From NCBI GenBank assembly GCA_024275215.1, contig JAJRZO010000235.1, forward strand, positions 1 through 10,508: a DNA stretch of 10,508 nt. Reading direction: 5' to 3'. The notes below the pieces were generated by a model. The model saw only the letters and a list, made by a program, of their open reading frames with translations, made no database searches and was not told the origin of the DNA. Below are positions 1 through 7,105 of the stretch, one piece after another. Each line of letters opens with the position of its first letter. Within the stretch, counting starts at the first letter, position 1. The translations under genes and the position numbers were made by a program. This DNA is from Candidatus Zixiibacteriota bacterium (GTDB taxonomy: Bacteria; Zixibacteria; MSB-5A5; JAABVY01; JAHJOQ01).

Positions 1-35
1 ATGCCATGACGCGCAAGAATAAGGAGCAGGGATAA
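1..35 (+). CDS. 3' end of an upstream gene, probably a third D-family copy (D0)
   Basis: An open frame enters from the left edge and reads AMTRKNKEQG before a TAA at 33-35, one base before the A1 start codon. The basic, hydrophilic tail resembles the C-terminal tails of D1 (RSRDKSRSMEAGR) and D2 (SRRSKKTGN) that follow their last membrane span. The gene order D then A, seen twice more in this window, also predicts a D gene here. The identity is inferred from position and tail composition only, since ten residues cannot prove homology. Confidence 0.45.
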   Translation, partial: AMTRKNKEQG

Positions 36-36
36 A

Positions 37-732
37 ATGCAGTTCGATAGTATGATCGGAATATGGATAGGCGCGTTTCTAACACTGGGGATAATTTCAT
101 TTCTCTACAAAGACAATCCGTGGTATAAAGTGTGCGAAGCGATCTTTATCGGCATCTCGGCAGGTTACTGGGTAGCTTCGCTCTTCTGGCAGAATCTCTA
201 TTCCATACTTTGGGCAAATCTTTGGCCTGCGCTGGTCGCGCTCTTTACCCGATTTGAGTTCACTTACGATTTGCTTTATCTTGTAGCGGCTGTACTTGGC
301 ATAATGATGCTGCTGCGGCTTATTCCTCAAATAGGGTGGATCTCGAGATGGCCGCTGGCGTTGGTTGTCGGCGCGACTGCCGGTCTTCAGTTTATCAATT
401 ATCTTGTCTCCAATGGTGTCAAGCAGGTTTACAATACGATTGTTCCGTTGTTCGGTCCAATATCCGGCGCCAGTGGCATTCCGCCTGTGCATGGATGGGG
501 TGAGGGCATCGGCAATGCAATAATATTGATTGGCACGTTCACTGGCTTGATATACTTTTTCTTCTCCAAGGAGCACAAAGGCCTCTTTGGCGGCGCAGCC
601 AGGGTTGGCACGTGGTTCCTTATGATAACATTCGGGGCATCATTTGGATATACGGTCATGAGCCGAATGTCTCTCTTGATTGGAAGAATCGATTTCCTTG
701 TCAATGACTGGATAATCGGGACATTTAGTTAA
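37..732 (+). CDS. Polytopic membrane protein, family A copy 1 (A1)
   Basis: This 231-residue protein of unknown function has about six predicted membrane spans, near residues 6-23, 34-51, 79-95, 104-122, 158-176 and 190-208. Motifs shared with A2 and A3 are FLYKDNP (22-28) after span 1, ISRWPLA after span 3, FFFSKEHKG (174-182) after span 5 and FGASFGYTVM around span 6. The positive-inside rule puts the YKDNP, ISRW and SKEHKG loops in the cytoplasm and the long loop at about 123-157 outside. AAGGAG at 21-26 lies 10 bases before the ATG, supporting this start. B1 begins 3 bases after its stop. The gene is real and homologous to the two other A copies, but I know no characterised relative. A channel or scaffold subunit is possible but unproven. 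Confidence 0.9.
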   Translation: MQFDSMIGIWIGAFLTLGIISFLYKDNPWYKVCEAIFIGISAGYWVASLFWQNLYSILWANLWPALVALFTRFEFTYDLLYLVAAVLGIMMLLRLIPQIGWISRWPLALVVGATAGLQFINYLVSNGVKQVYNTIVPLFGPISGASGIPPVHGWGEGIGNAIILIGTFTGLIYFFFSKEHKGLFGGAARVGTWFLMITFGASFGYTVMSRMSLLIGRIDFLVNDWIIGTFS

Positions 733-735
733 AGA

Positions 736-1989
736 ATGAAAATTTGCTTCAACAAAGTTGCTGCGTTAGGGATGGTGCTGCTTCTTCTTGCGGTTCCATA
801 TTCATGGCTTGCCGCTCAGGCTGAACCGGATACATTAATTCAGGATACAACAGTCACAATCACCGGGCAGGAACATCTTCCACGACCAGCACAATTCACG
901 TTCGTGCATGACTCCGAAGGTGATGCCGGCGGATCGATCACTCTGAAATGGACTTTGTCGCCCGATGACGGCGCCGGTGAAAACAATGTTACCAGCTATA
1001 ATATCTTCCGGAAAGCTTCCGGCGAGAGCGAATTTGAAAAGATAGGAACGGTTGCCTCCGGGTTGACAGAATATGAAGATGCCACGACCACAGATGGCGT
1101 TGCCTATTCCTACTATATTCTGACTTCCTCGGATAGTGTTGGCTCGAAATCGGATATATCTGCCGGTGTGGTTTCATCGGCGCAGTGGTTCAATTCGAAG
1201 GACCTCGACACGTTCATAATTGGCATTATTATCTGTTTCTCGGTTATTTTCTTTATCTTTTGGGCACAGAAGGGAAAGAAACTTTACCTGCGGAAGATTG
1301 CGGGTCTTGAAGCTGTCGACGAGGCTATCGGGCGCGCAACTGAAATGGGTCGCCCGATCCTGTATATTCCCGGAATTCTTGACATGGATGATGTCCAGAC
1401 AGTCGCAGGCATCACGATTCTCGGACGTGTGGCAAAAACCATTGCGGAGTATGATACGAAAATCAATATGCCGGTCTCCCGTTCAATCGTCCTGACGACT
1501 GCTCGTGAAACTATCAGGCAGGCGTATGTCGCCGCCGGTCGTCCTGATGCGTATTCGGATGATATGGTGCATTATCTTACGGATGAGCAGTTCGGATATG
1601 TGGCCGCCGTCGATGGCATCATGGTTCGTGAAAAACCCGCGACATGTTTCTACATCGGCGCTTTCTTTGCCGAATCCCTGATCTTTGCAGAGACAGGTCA
1701 TTCTATTGGCGCGATACAGATTGCAGGTACCGCGATGCCTGCGCAGTTGCCGTTCTTTGTGGCGGCGTGCGATTACACTTTGATCGGCGAGGAGCTTTTC
1801 GCGGCATCGGCATATCTGTCCGGCGAGCCGAAACAGCTTGGATCGCTGAAAGGTCAGGATGTCGGGAAGATAATCGCTATGGTTGTGATTGTATTGCTTT
1901 GTGCGCTGTTTACGGTTGCATCACTTACGGAATCTGAAGCCGTGCTTTCTCTTGCGAACACTATCAGAGGATGGTTTTCAGCGAGTTAG
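736..1989 (+). CDS. Signal-peptide, Fn3-like, membrane-anchored protein, family B copy 1 (B1)
   Basis: The 417-residue product starts with a Sec signal peptide ending near AAQA (26-29). An Fn3-like beta domain follows at about 48-148, with typical strand patterns such as SITLKWTLS and TSYNIFRKAS. A membrane span lies at about 160-177 and is followed by basic KGKKLYLRK. The conserved domain spans about 183-375 and includes AGLEAVDEAIGRATEMG, GRVAK, AGRPDAYSDD, GIMVRE, AESLIFAETG, IGAIQIAGT and ACDYTLIGEEL. A second span is at about 379-397. The Fn3 part should be outside and the conserved domain in the cytoplasm. No good Shine-Dalgarno sequence precedes the ATG, and the 3-base gap after A1 suggests translational coupling. 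I recall a Pfam DUF that may cover this domain (possibly DUF6754), unverified. The function is unknown. Confidence 0.9.
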   Translation: MKICFNKVAALGMVLLLLAVPYSWLAAQAEPDTLIQDTTVTITGQEHLPRPAQFTFVHDSEGDAGGSITLKWTLSPDDGAGENNVTSYNIFRKASGESEFEKIGTVASGLTEYEDATTTDGVAYSYYILTSSDSVGSKSDISAGVVSSAQWFNSKDLDTFIIGIIICFSVIFFIFWAQKGKKLYLRKIAGLEAVDEAIGRATEMGRPILYIPGILDMDDVQTVAGITILGRVAKTIAEYDTKINMPVSRSIVLTTARETIRQAYVAAGRPDAYSDDMVHYLTDEQFGYVAAVDGIMVREKPATCFYIGAFFAESLIFAETGHSIGAIQIAGTAMPAQLPFFVAACDYTLIGEELFAASAYLSGEPKQLGSLKGQDVGKIIAMVVIVLLCALFTVASLTESEAVLSLANTIRGWFSAS

Positions 1990-1992
1990 AAT

Positions 1993-2676
1993 ATGCGTAG
2001 AACTGTACCACTTGTCATAACACTGATTGTCGGCACTGTGTTGATAGTTGCTGAATTCGTGCCGCACAAGCCGTTCGGAAATCTCGGCGACAAGTTCTCG
2101 ATGTATTTCGATATCATCGCTGTGTTCGCTTTCATTCTTGGTGGCGGTAATCTCGTGAGAGTACACATCACCAAGATCAGCAGGAAAAAAGCTGACTGGC
2201 CATTTTCGGCAGTGACTCTTGCAGGATTCGCTCTGGTTCTTGCTGCTGGATTATTCAAGATTGGTAATCCCGGCGGTATCAGGGGCGATGTCGCGGTGGT
2301 TGGTTCGCTTTTCAATGATTTGTATATATTCATTTTCACTCCATTGCAGGCGTCGATGTTTGCGCTGCTTGCTTTCTATGTCGGATCGGCATCATACCGG
2401 GCATTCAGAGCAAAGACAGTCGAGGCGACTATTCTGCTGGTTGCCGCATTCGTGATCCTGCTTGGGCGAACACCTTTCGGGCTGTGGTTGACAGGCGGTT
2501 TTACGGGAAGCTGGGAATTTCTACAAGTCCCAAATCTTGCCAACTGGATTATGGATGTGCCGAATCTCGCCGGTCAGCGAGCTATCATGATTGGTATAGC
2601 TCTCGGAGTGATCTCAATGTCACTGAGGATTATTCTCGGAGTAGAAAGGACATATCTCGGTCAGGATAACGACTGA
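1993..2676 (+). CDS. Six-span membrane protein, family C copy 1 (C1)
   Basis: This 227-residue protein has predicted spans near residues 5-23, 37-55, 71-89, 108-131, 143-159 and 196-214. Segments shared with C2 are SAVTLAG in span 3, PLQASMFALLAF (117-128) in span 4, SYRAFRAK (134-141), VPNLAGQRAIMIGI before and in span 6, and the C-terminal GVERTYLG (216-223). Basic loops (RVHITKISRKK and YRAFRAK) place both termini in the cytoplasm. The start aligns with C2 (MRRTVPL against MKRRVPL) and lies 3 bases after the B1 stop, with no strong ribosome site, which again suggests coupling. It is about 20 residues longer than C2, mainly in the loop before span 6 (GGFTGSWEFLQ). The function is unknown. 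Membrane subunit of the same complex is an inference from the operon. Confidence 0.88.
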   Translation: MRRTVPLVITLIVGTVLIVAEFVPHKPFGNLGDKFSMYFDIIAVFAFILGGGNLVRVHITKISRKKADWPFSAVTLAGFALVLAAGLFKIGNPGGIRGDVAVVGSLFNDLYIFIFTPLQASMFALLAFYVGSASYRAFRAKTVEATILLVAAFVILLGRTPFGLWLTGGFTGSWEFLQVPNLANWIMDVPNLAGQRAIMIGIALGVISMSLRIILGVERTYLGQDND

Positions 2677-2686
2677 GTATATCGAT

Positions 2687-3586
2687 ATGGGTAACGGCCA
2701 TACTGAACATAAAACGCTTGTTGAACGGCTTCAATTTATTGACCGCCGGATAATATTCGTTTTCATTGGACTTGCTGTTGTTATTCCTCTGTTGTTTGGC
2801 GCAGTCCTGAAAGAAGAGACTACTCCGATTGTGCAGACTTTCTTTGATACTATTGAGGGATTGCCGGAGGGATCGAGAGTTTTGCTGTCATTTGATTATG
2901 GCCCGACAACCGCACCGGAGATTCAGCCGATGGTTGATGCTATCGTGCGGCAATGTGCTCATCGCAAGAGTAAGATGTATATGATGGCGCTCTGGGCGAC
3001 CGGTGATAATCTGACAGGCGAAACTATCGAAAAAGTTCTGAAGCCGGAATTCCCCGATTACAAGTATGGAACGGATTACATCAACCTGGGCTACCAGACG
3101 GGTAACCAGGGTTTGATACGGGTTCTGCTGGTTGATTTCAAGATGATGTATGCTGTCGATGCCAGCGGCACTGATGTCGATAGTATCCCGATGATGAAAA
3201 ACATCAGGAATTTGAAGAATTTCGATCTCATCGTTTCCTTTGGAGGTGGCTCTCCTGGAATCAAAGAATGGGTTTTATACGCCGGTGATCCGGGGAAAAT
3301 ACCGGTCGGCGGCGGATGTACCGCTGTTTCAGCACCGTTGCTGTATCCATATTATCCGAATCAGCTCATCGGTCTTCTCGGTGGAGCAAAAGGCGCAGCA
3401 GAGTATGAGAATGCTCTCATTAATGCCTACCCGGAATACAAAGGCCGCAAAATGGCAGGGATGAAACTGATGATGTCGCAGGCGGTTTCCCATGTTGTGA
3501 TCATGTTCTTCATATTGTTCGGGAACATACTCTACTTCATTCAGAGAAGTCGCGACAAATCACGGTCGATGGAGGCGGGGCGATGA
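2687..3586 (+). CDS. Double-anchored extracytoplasmic-domain protein, family D copy 1 (D1)
   Basis: The 299-residue product has a basic N-terminus, a membrane span at about 22-41, a soluble domain at about 45-262, a second span at about 268-286 and a basic tail. By the positive-inside rule both ends are cytoplasmic and the soluble domain is outside. That domain has an alternating strand and helix look, beginning GSRVLLSFDYGPTTAPEIQPM and later KNFDLIVSFGGGSPGIKEW, YPYYPNQLIGLLGG and KGAAEYE. SRVLLSFDY and LIVSFGGGSPG resemble strand-turn elements of Rossmann-like folds, but I see no complete nucleotide or sugar-binding signature. Its TGA overlaps the A2 ATG by 4 bases (ATGA), so A2 translation is probably coupled to it. 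Its own ribosome site is poor. The function is unknown. Confidence 0.88.
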   Translation: MGNGHTEHKTLVERLQFIDRRIIFVFIGLAVVIPLLFGAVLKEETTPIVQTFFDTIEGLPEGSRVLLSFDYGPTTAPEIQPMVDAIVRQCAHRKSKMYMMALWATGDNLTGETIEKVLKPEFPDYKYGTDYINLGYQTGNQGLIRVLLVDFKMMYAVDASGTDVDSIPMMKNIRNLKNFDLIVSFGGGSPGIKEWVLYAGDPGKIPVGGGCTAVSAPLLYPYYPNQLIGLLGGAKGAAEYENALINAYPEYKGRKMAGMKLMMSQAVSHVVIMFFILFGNILYFIQRSRDKSRSMEAGR

Positions 3587-4326
3587 ACGCTGGTAAGCTG
3601 CTGAGTTACATAATACTGGCAATAGTCGTAATCGCATTTGTGGTCAGCATCGCGTTGAAGGGTTTCCTTGTCACAGTCGGCGCATTTCTCACGCTGTTCA
3701 TCTTTTCATTTCTTTACAAAGATAACCCATATTACAAATTTGCGGAGCATCTCTTTGTCGGAGCGAGCGCCGCATACTGGATGTCTATGGGCTTCTGGAA
3801 AACTATGGTGCCTAATCTGTTTGGAAAGCTCTATCCGCCGATGGTTGCCTGGGCGGTGCCTGCATTGAAAAATAATCCCGCTCAGCCGCTTATGCTGATT
3901 CCTCTTGTGCTTGGGATTCTCCTGCTGATGCGGCTTTCATCAAAAGCGGGATGGATTTCAAGGTGGGCGCTTGCGTTTATCGTCGGCACGACAGCCGGAC
4001 TCAATCTGGTCAGGTATCTTCGTTCCGACTTCATTCAACAAATCAATAATACCGTGTTTTCTCTATATGTAACTAACGCATCCGGTTTTGATCTTGGCGC
4101 GACTATCTCCAATGTGATTATTTTTGGTGGTGTGATCTGCGGTCTTATCTATTTCTTTTTCTCAAAAGAGCACAAAGGTGCATTTGGTGCAGGGGCGCGC
4201 ACCGGCATCATAGTGCTCATGATCACATTTGGAGCATCGTTCGGTTACACTGTGATGGCGAGGATCTCACTGCTGGTCGGAAGGATGCAGTTCCTGTTTG
4301 GCGACTGGCTCGGAATGATTAGATAG
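3583..4326 (+). CDS. Polytopic membrane protein, family A copy 2 (A2), with an extra N-terminal span
   Basis: This 247-residue paralogue of A1 and A3 carries YKDNPYYK (45-52), GWISRWALA, FFFSKEHKG (191-199) and FGASFGYTVMARISLL (216-231). It differs by an N-terminal hydrophobic stretch, LLSYIILAIVVIAFVVSIAL (6-25), which adds a span before the first family span, giving about seven. This should put its N-terminus in the cytoplasm, while the N-termini of A1 and A3 are predicted outside. The start is well supported: GGAGG lies about 9 bases upstream and the ATG overlaps the D1 stop as ATGA. The loop between family spans 2 and 3 is longer than in A3. The function is unknown. It is the first gene of the second complete A-B-C-D block. 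Confidence 0.9.
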   Translation: MNAGKLLSYIILAIVVIAFVVSIALKGFLVTVGAFLTLFIFSFLYKDNPYYKFAEHLFVGASAAYWMSMGFWKTMVPNLFGKLYPPMVAWAVPALKNNPAQPLMLIPLVLGILLLMRLSSKAGWISRWALAFIVGTTAGLNLVRYLRSDFIQQINNTVFSLYVTNASGFDLGATISNVIIFGGVICGLIYFFFSKEHKGAFGAGARTGIIVLMITFGASFGYTVMARISLLVGRMQFLFGDWLGMIR

Positions 4327-4331
4327 CTAAT

Positions 4332-4337
4332 TATAAT
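4332..4337 (+). promoter_or_regulatory. Possible internal -10 element (TATAAT) between A2 and B2
   Basis: A perfect TATAAT lies in the AT-rich 24-base gap between A2 and B2, the longest gap inside the operon. No convincing -35 box sits 16-18 bases upstream (the matching position reads CTCGGA), and the leader would be only about 13 bases. It may be a weak internal promoter for the second half of the operon, or chance. Confidence 0.2.
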
Positions 4338-4356
4338 AGGTATAAAGAAGGTGTCC

Positions 4357-5586
4357 ATGAAAGACAGACTCAAGTTGGTGGTTTTTCTGACTGTCATCGC
4401 TTTCATTATCCAGGCGACTGTGGCATTCGCACAGTCCGAGGGGGAGACTGCCGATAGTGTGATTTCAGAACAGCCGGTAACACCGCCTCCCAAACCAGTC
4501 ATTGTCTCCGGCGAAGATATCCCCAATGACAACGGGCATAAGTTGAAATTGAACTGGGAGTATCCGGCGGAGTGGAATGACTCGATTGTCCGTTTCGAAA
4601 TTTACAGAGCTGATTCTCCTGATGGGGATTTCAGGCGGCTCGGCGAGGCAGCGGGTGGTATTTTCTCGTATCTCGATATCGGGAGCAAGAAAAAAGATGA
4701 TCCCAACTACATGCCCAACGATCAGAATCTTTACTACCGTGTAGATGCCGTCAGTAAGAGCGGCGTGACGGTTCAGTCAGAGATTGGCGGACCATTCCAG
4801 ACCAGCGGTCAGTGGTTTCACAAAGGGAAAGTCCCTGTGCTGATTGGCGTGGTGCTTTTTGCAATCTTCACTATTTATTTTATCCGTTCAGCGCGGAAAG
4901 GAAAAGACCTCTATATCAGACCGCTTGCGGGAATCGAAGCTGTTGACGAGGCAATCGGTCGCGCTACTGAGATGGGTAAGCCGATACTGTATGTACTCGG
5001 CATTGGGGGGGCTTCTGATATCGCTACGATTGCTTCATTTACTATTCTGGGAAGGGTAGCGAAGAAAGTTGCCGAATATCAGACGGCTTTGACTGTTCCC
5101 TGCTATGATCCGATAGTCATGAGTGTTGCGCAGGATGTTGTGAGATCGGCGTATCTCGAGGCCGGCAGGCCTGACCAGTACAGCGATGATCTGGTCTTCT
5201 TTGTCACGAACGCGCAGTTTGCGTATGTTGCCGGAATCAACGGCATCATGGTACGTGATCTGCCGGCTACTAATTTCTATCTCGGTTACTTCGCAGCCGA
5301 ATCGCTTATTCTTGCTGAAACCGGCAATTCGATCGGTGCCATTCAAATAGCAGGCACTGACCAGATCACTCAGATTCCATTTTTTGTTGTGGCGTGTGAT
5401 TATACTCTGATTGGTGAAGAGTTATATGCCGCATCAGCCTACCTTGGCCGGGACCCGCTCCTGCTTGGAGCGCTGAAAGCCGAGGACTGGGGAAAAGCAA
5501 TTGCCATGGTTTTGATTATAGTTGGTGTTTTAGCGACAGCCTTTGGCTGGGACGCTTTCCGTGAATTTCTCAGAGTGAACCTGTAG
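4357..5586 (+). CDS. Signal-peptide, Fn3-like, membrane-anchored protein, family B copy 2 (B2)
   Basis: I choose the ATG at 4357 (409 residues) over the in-frame GTG at 4351, because AGAAGG at 4346-4351 is properly spaced only for the ATG. The protein has a signal peptide ending at AFA (23-25), a Pro-rich linker, an Fn3-like domain at about 46-148, a span at about 159-177 followed by RSARKGK, the conserved cytoplasmic domain at about 185-370, and a C-terminal span at about 380-397. The cytoplasmic domain is nearly identical to B1 at AVDEAIGRATEMG, AGRPDxYSDD, GIMVR, AESLI, IGAIQIAGT and ACDYTLIGEEL. The ectodomains are far more diverged than the cytoplasmic domains. The clustered charged and polar residues in ACDYTLIGEEL and AESLILAETGNS could be a functional site, but that is inference. 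No function is known to me. Confidence 0.9.
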   Translation: MKDRLKLVVFLTVIAFIIQATVAFAQSEGETADSVISEQPVTPPPKPVIVSGEDIPNDNGHKLKLNWEYPAEWNDSIVRFEIYRADSPDGDFRRLGEAAGGIFSYLDIGSKKKDDPNYMPNDQNLYYRVDAVSKSGVTVQSEIGGPFQTSGQWFHKGKVPVLIGVVLFAIFTIYFIRSARKGKDLYIRPLAGIEAVDEAIGRATEMGKPILYVLGIGGASDIATIASFTILGRVAKKVAEYQTALTVPCYDPIVMSVAQDVVRSAYLEAGRPDQYSDDLVFFVTNAQFAYVAGINGIMVRDLPATNFYLGYFAAESLILAETGNSIGAIQIAGTDQITQIPFFVVACDYTLIGEELYAASAYLGRDPLLLGALKAEDWGKAIAMVLIIVGVLATAFGWDAFREFLRVNL

Positions 5587-5601
5587 GGGAAGGATAGAAG
5601 T

Positions 5602-6225
5602 ATGAAACGACGAGTCCCCTTGGCTATGGTTTTCATAGTAAGCCTCTTTATGGTTATTCAGTACTTTGTCCCGCTCGATAGTCTGGCCTGGATGTACCAA
5701 TACCTGTTAGACTGGACCATTATCATTGGAGTCTTCGCTCTCCTTCTCGGCATCTGGTCTCTCTGGCATGTCAGTTATGGCAAGATCAAACAGCGAGCGG
5801 AAAACTGGCAGTATTCAATTGTGACCCTTGCAGGGTTGTTCATAATGATAATCTCCGGTTTTATTCCGGGCTGGGGAAATCTGAATAACTACGTGTATGA
5901 GCATTTGTTCTATTACGTTCTGGTCCCGATTCAGGCTACGATGTTTTCACTGCTGGCATTCTTCATATCGTCCGCCGCTTTCCGGGCATTCAGAGCGCGT
6001 TCAATTCTGGCTTCTCTGTTGCTCTTTGCCGGTCTTGTTATCATGCTCAGGTTCGTACCCATGGGTCCGGTATCAACAGTCGTTGCCGACCTGGCAGGCT
6101 GGATACTGAGAGTCCCGAATATGGCAGCTAAGCGCGCGATAATTATTGGTATCGGGCTTGGAGCAATGGCTACTGCATTCAAGATCATGTTTGGTATAGA
6201 ACGATCTTACCTCGGCAGGGATTAA
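5602..6225 (+). CDS. Six-span membrane protein, family C copy 2 (C2)
   Basis: This 207-residue paralogue of C1 has spans near residues 5-23, 36-56, 72-88, 101-125, 135-152 and 178-196. Shared elements are SIVTLAG, PIQATMFSLLAF (109-120), FRAFRARS (127-134), RVPNMAAKRAIIIGIGLG and the C-terminal FGIERSYLG (197-205). GGAAGGA lies about 7 bases before the ATG, which supports the start. It is the compact form of the family and lacks the Gly-rich insertion of C1 before span 6. It sits 15 bases after B2 and 13 before D2. Conservation concentrates in span 4, its following basic loop, and the C-terminal tail, all at or near the cytoplasmic face. The function is unknown. Confidence 0.88.
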   Translation: MKRRVPLAMVFIVSLFMVIQYFVPLDSLAWMYQYLLDWTIIIGVFALLLGIWSLWHVSYGKIKQRAENWQYSIVTLAGLFIMIISGFIPGWGNLNNYVYEHLFYYVLVPIQATMFSLLAFFISSAAFRAFRARSILASLLLFAGLVIMLRFVPMGPVSTVVADLAGWILRVPNMAAKRAIIIGIGLGAMATAFKIMFGIERSYLGRD

Positions 6226-6238
6226 GGAGAATACAGCG

Positions 6239-7090
6239 ATGAACATTTTTGAAAAAATGGTTGGACTGGATCGGCGCTGGGTGTTCCTCTTCCTTTTTGT
6301 TGTTGTAACAGGCGCATATTTCTTCAGAAACAGCTTTAGCGTTAATGTTACAACTACTCGAGAGGTGCGATCGATCTATGATTTTGTTGAGAATCTCGAT
6401 CCGGGATCGAAAATCCTGATTTCGTTCGACTATGATCCGAGTTCTCTGGCGGAATTGCATCCGATGAGCCGCGCGATCCTGATGCAGTGTTTCAGGAAGG
6501 GTGTCCGTGTGATTGGTGTGACTCTGTCACAGTATGGAGCGGGAATGGTCGAAGAAGCGTTTCGTAAATTCGGATCTGAAGCCGACAGTCTGTATAATAC
6601 GCATGTCGAGTATGGCAAGGATTACTGTTTCATCGGATACAGACCATACCCCGGTTTTGTAATTCTCGGAATGGGCGAGAACTTCAGGATTTTCTTCCCG
6701 CGTGACTATTATGACACTCCCCTTGATGACCTGCCGATCATGCAGGGCGTCAGGAACTATGATGACATTGAAGGGGTGATAGCAATTACTTCCGGGACGA
6801 CAGCAGACATGTGGGTGATCTACGGTAATGCACGTTATAACATGCCGCTTGCTCTTGGAGTCACCGGAGTCATGGCCACCGACTATTACCCCTATCTTGG
6901 CAACGCGATCTTCGGATTGATCGGGGGATGGAAAGGCGCAGCCGAATACGAAAAGCTGATTGGAGAAAAGGATGCCGCGACTGCAGGAATGCCGGCACAG
7001 GTCGCCGCGCATCTTACGATTGTCCTGTTCATCCTGATCGGGAATATCGGATTCCTCCTGTCACGCAGATCAAAGAAGACCGGGAATTAG
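6239..7090 (+). CDS. Double-anchored extracytoplasmic-domain protein, family D copy 2 (D2)
   Basis: This 283-residue paralogue of D1 has a span at about 13-30, a soluble domain at about 40-250 and a span at about 255-275 followed by a basic tail (SRRSKK). Like D1 it should hold the soluble domain outside. Shared landmarks are PGSKILISFDYDPSSLAELHPM (with a break at SSL from D1), QCFRKGVRV, YGKDYCFIGY, LPIMQGVRN, YYPYLGNAIFGLIGG and KGAAEYE. It is clearly diverged: the D1 stretch FGGGSPGIKEW is ITSGTTADMWV here. AAGGAG at 6224-6229 gives a good ribosome site 9 bases before the ATG. It lies 13 bases after C2 and 15 before A3. The function is unknown. D2 may have a different partner or ligand from D1. 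Confidence 0.88.
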   Translation: MNIFEKMVGLDRRWVFLFLFVVVTGAYFFRNSFSVNVTTTREVRSIYDFVENLDPGSKILISFDYDPSSLAELHPMSRAILMQCFRKGVRVIGVTLSQYGAGMVEEAFRKFGSEADSLYNTHVEYGKDYCFIGYRPYPGFVILGMGENFRIFFPRDYYDTPLDDLPIMQGVRNYDDIEGVIAITSGTTADMWVIYGNARYNMPLALGVTGVMATDYYPYLGNAIFGLIGGWKGAAEYEKLIGEKDAATAGMPAQVAAHLTIVLFILIGNIGFLLSRRSKKTGN

Positions 7091-7105
7091 TGGAGGATAT
7101 TAAAC

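Larger units (their letters stand above)
37..7090 (+). repeat. Two tandem copies of a four-gene A-B-C-D block
   Basis: Genes A1-B1-C1-D1 (37-3586) and A2-B2-C2-D2 (3583-7090) are paralogous gene by gene in the same order and orientation, and A3 plus the D0 tail extend the pattern on both sides. Protein motifs align throughout, while DNA identity is low even across the best motifs: the YKDNP codons differ in all three A copies. The duplication is therefore old and kept by selection, not a recent array or assembly artefact. Confidence 0.85.

Noticed and set aside
97..576. 159-codon minus-strand frame
   Set aside because: It lies entirely within A1, which has homologous copies, a ribosome site and conserved motifs. 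This frame is a shadow.
4351..4353. GTG as the start of B2
   Set aside because: It overlaps the likely ribosome site AGAAGG. The ATG at 4357 is correctly spaced and begins a better signal peptide.
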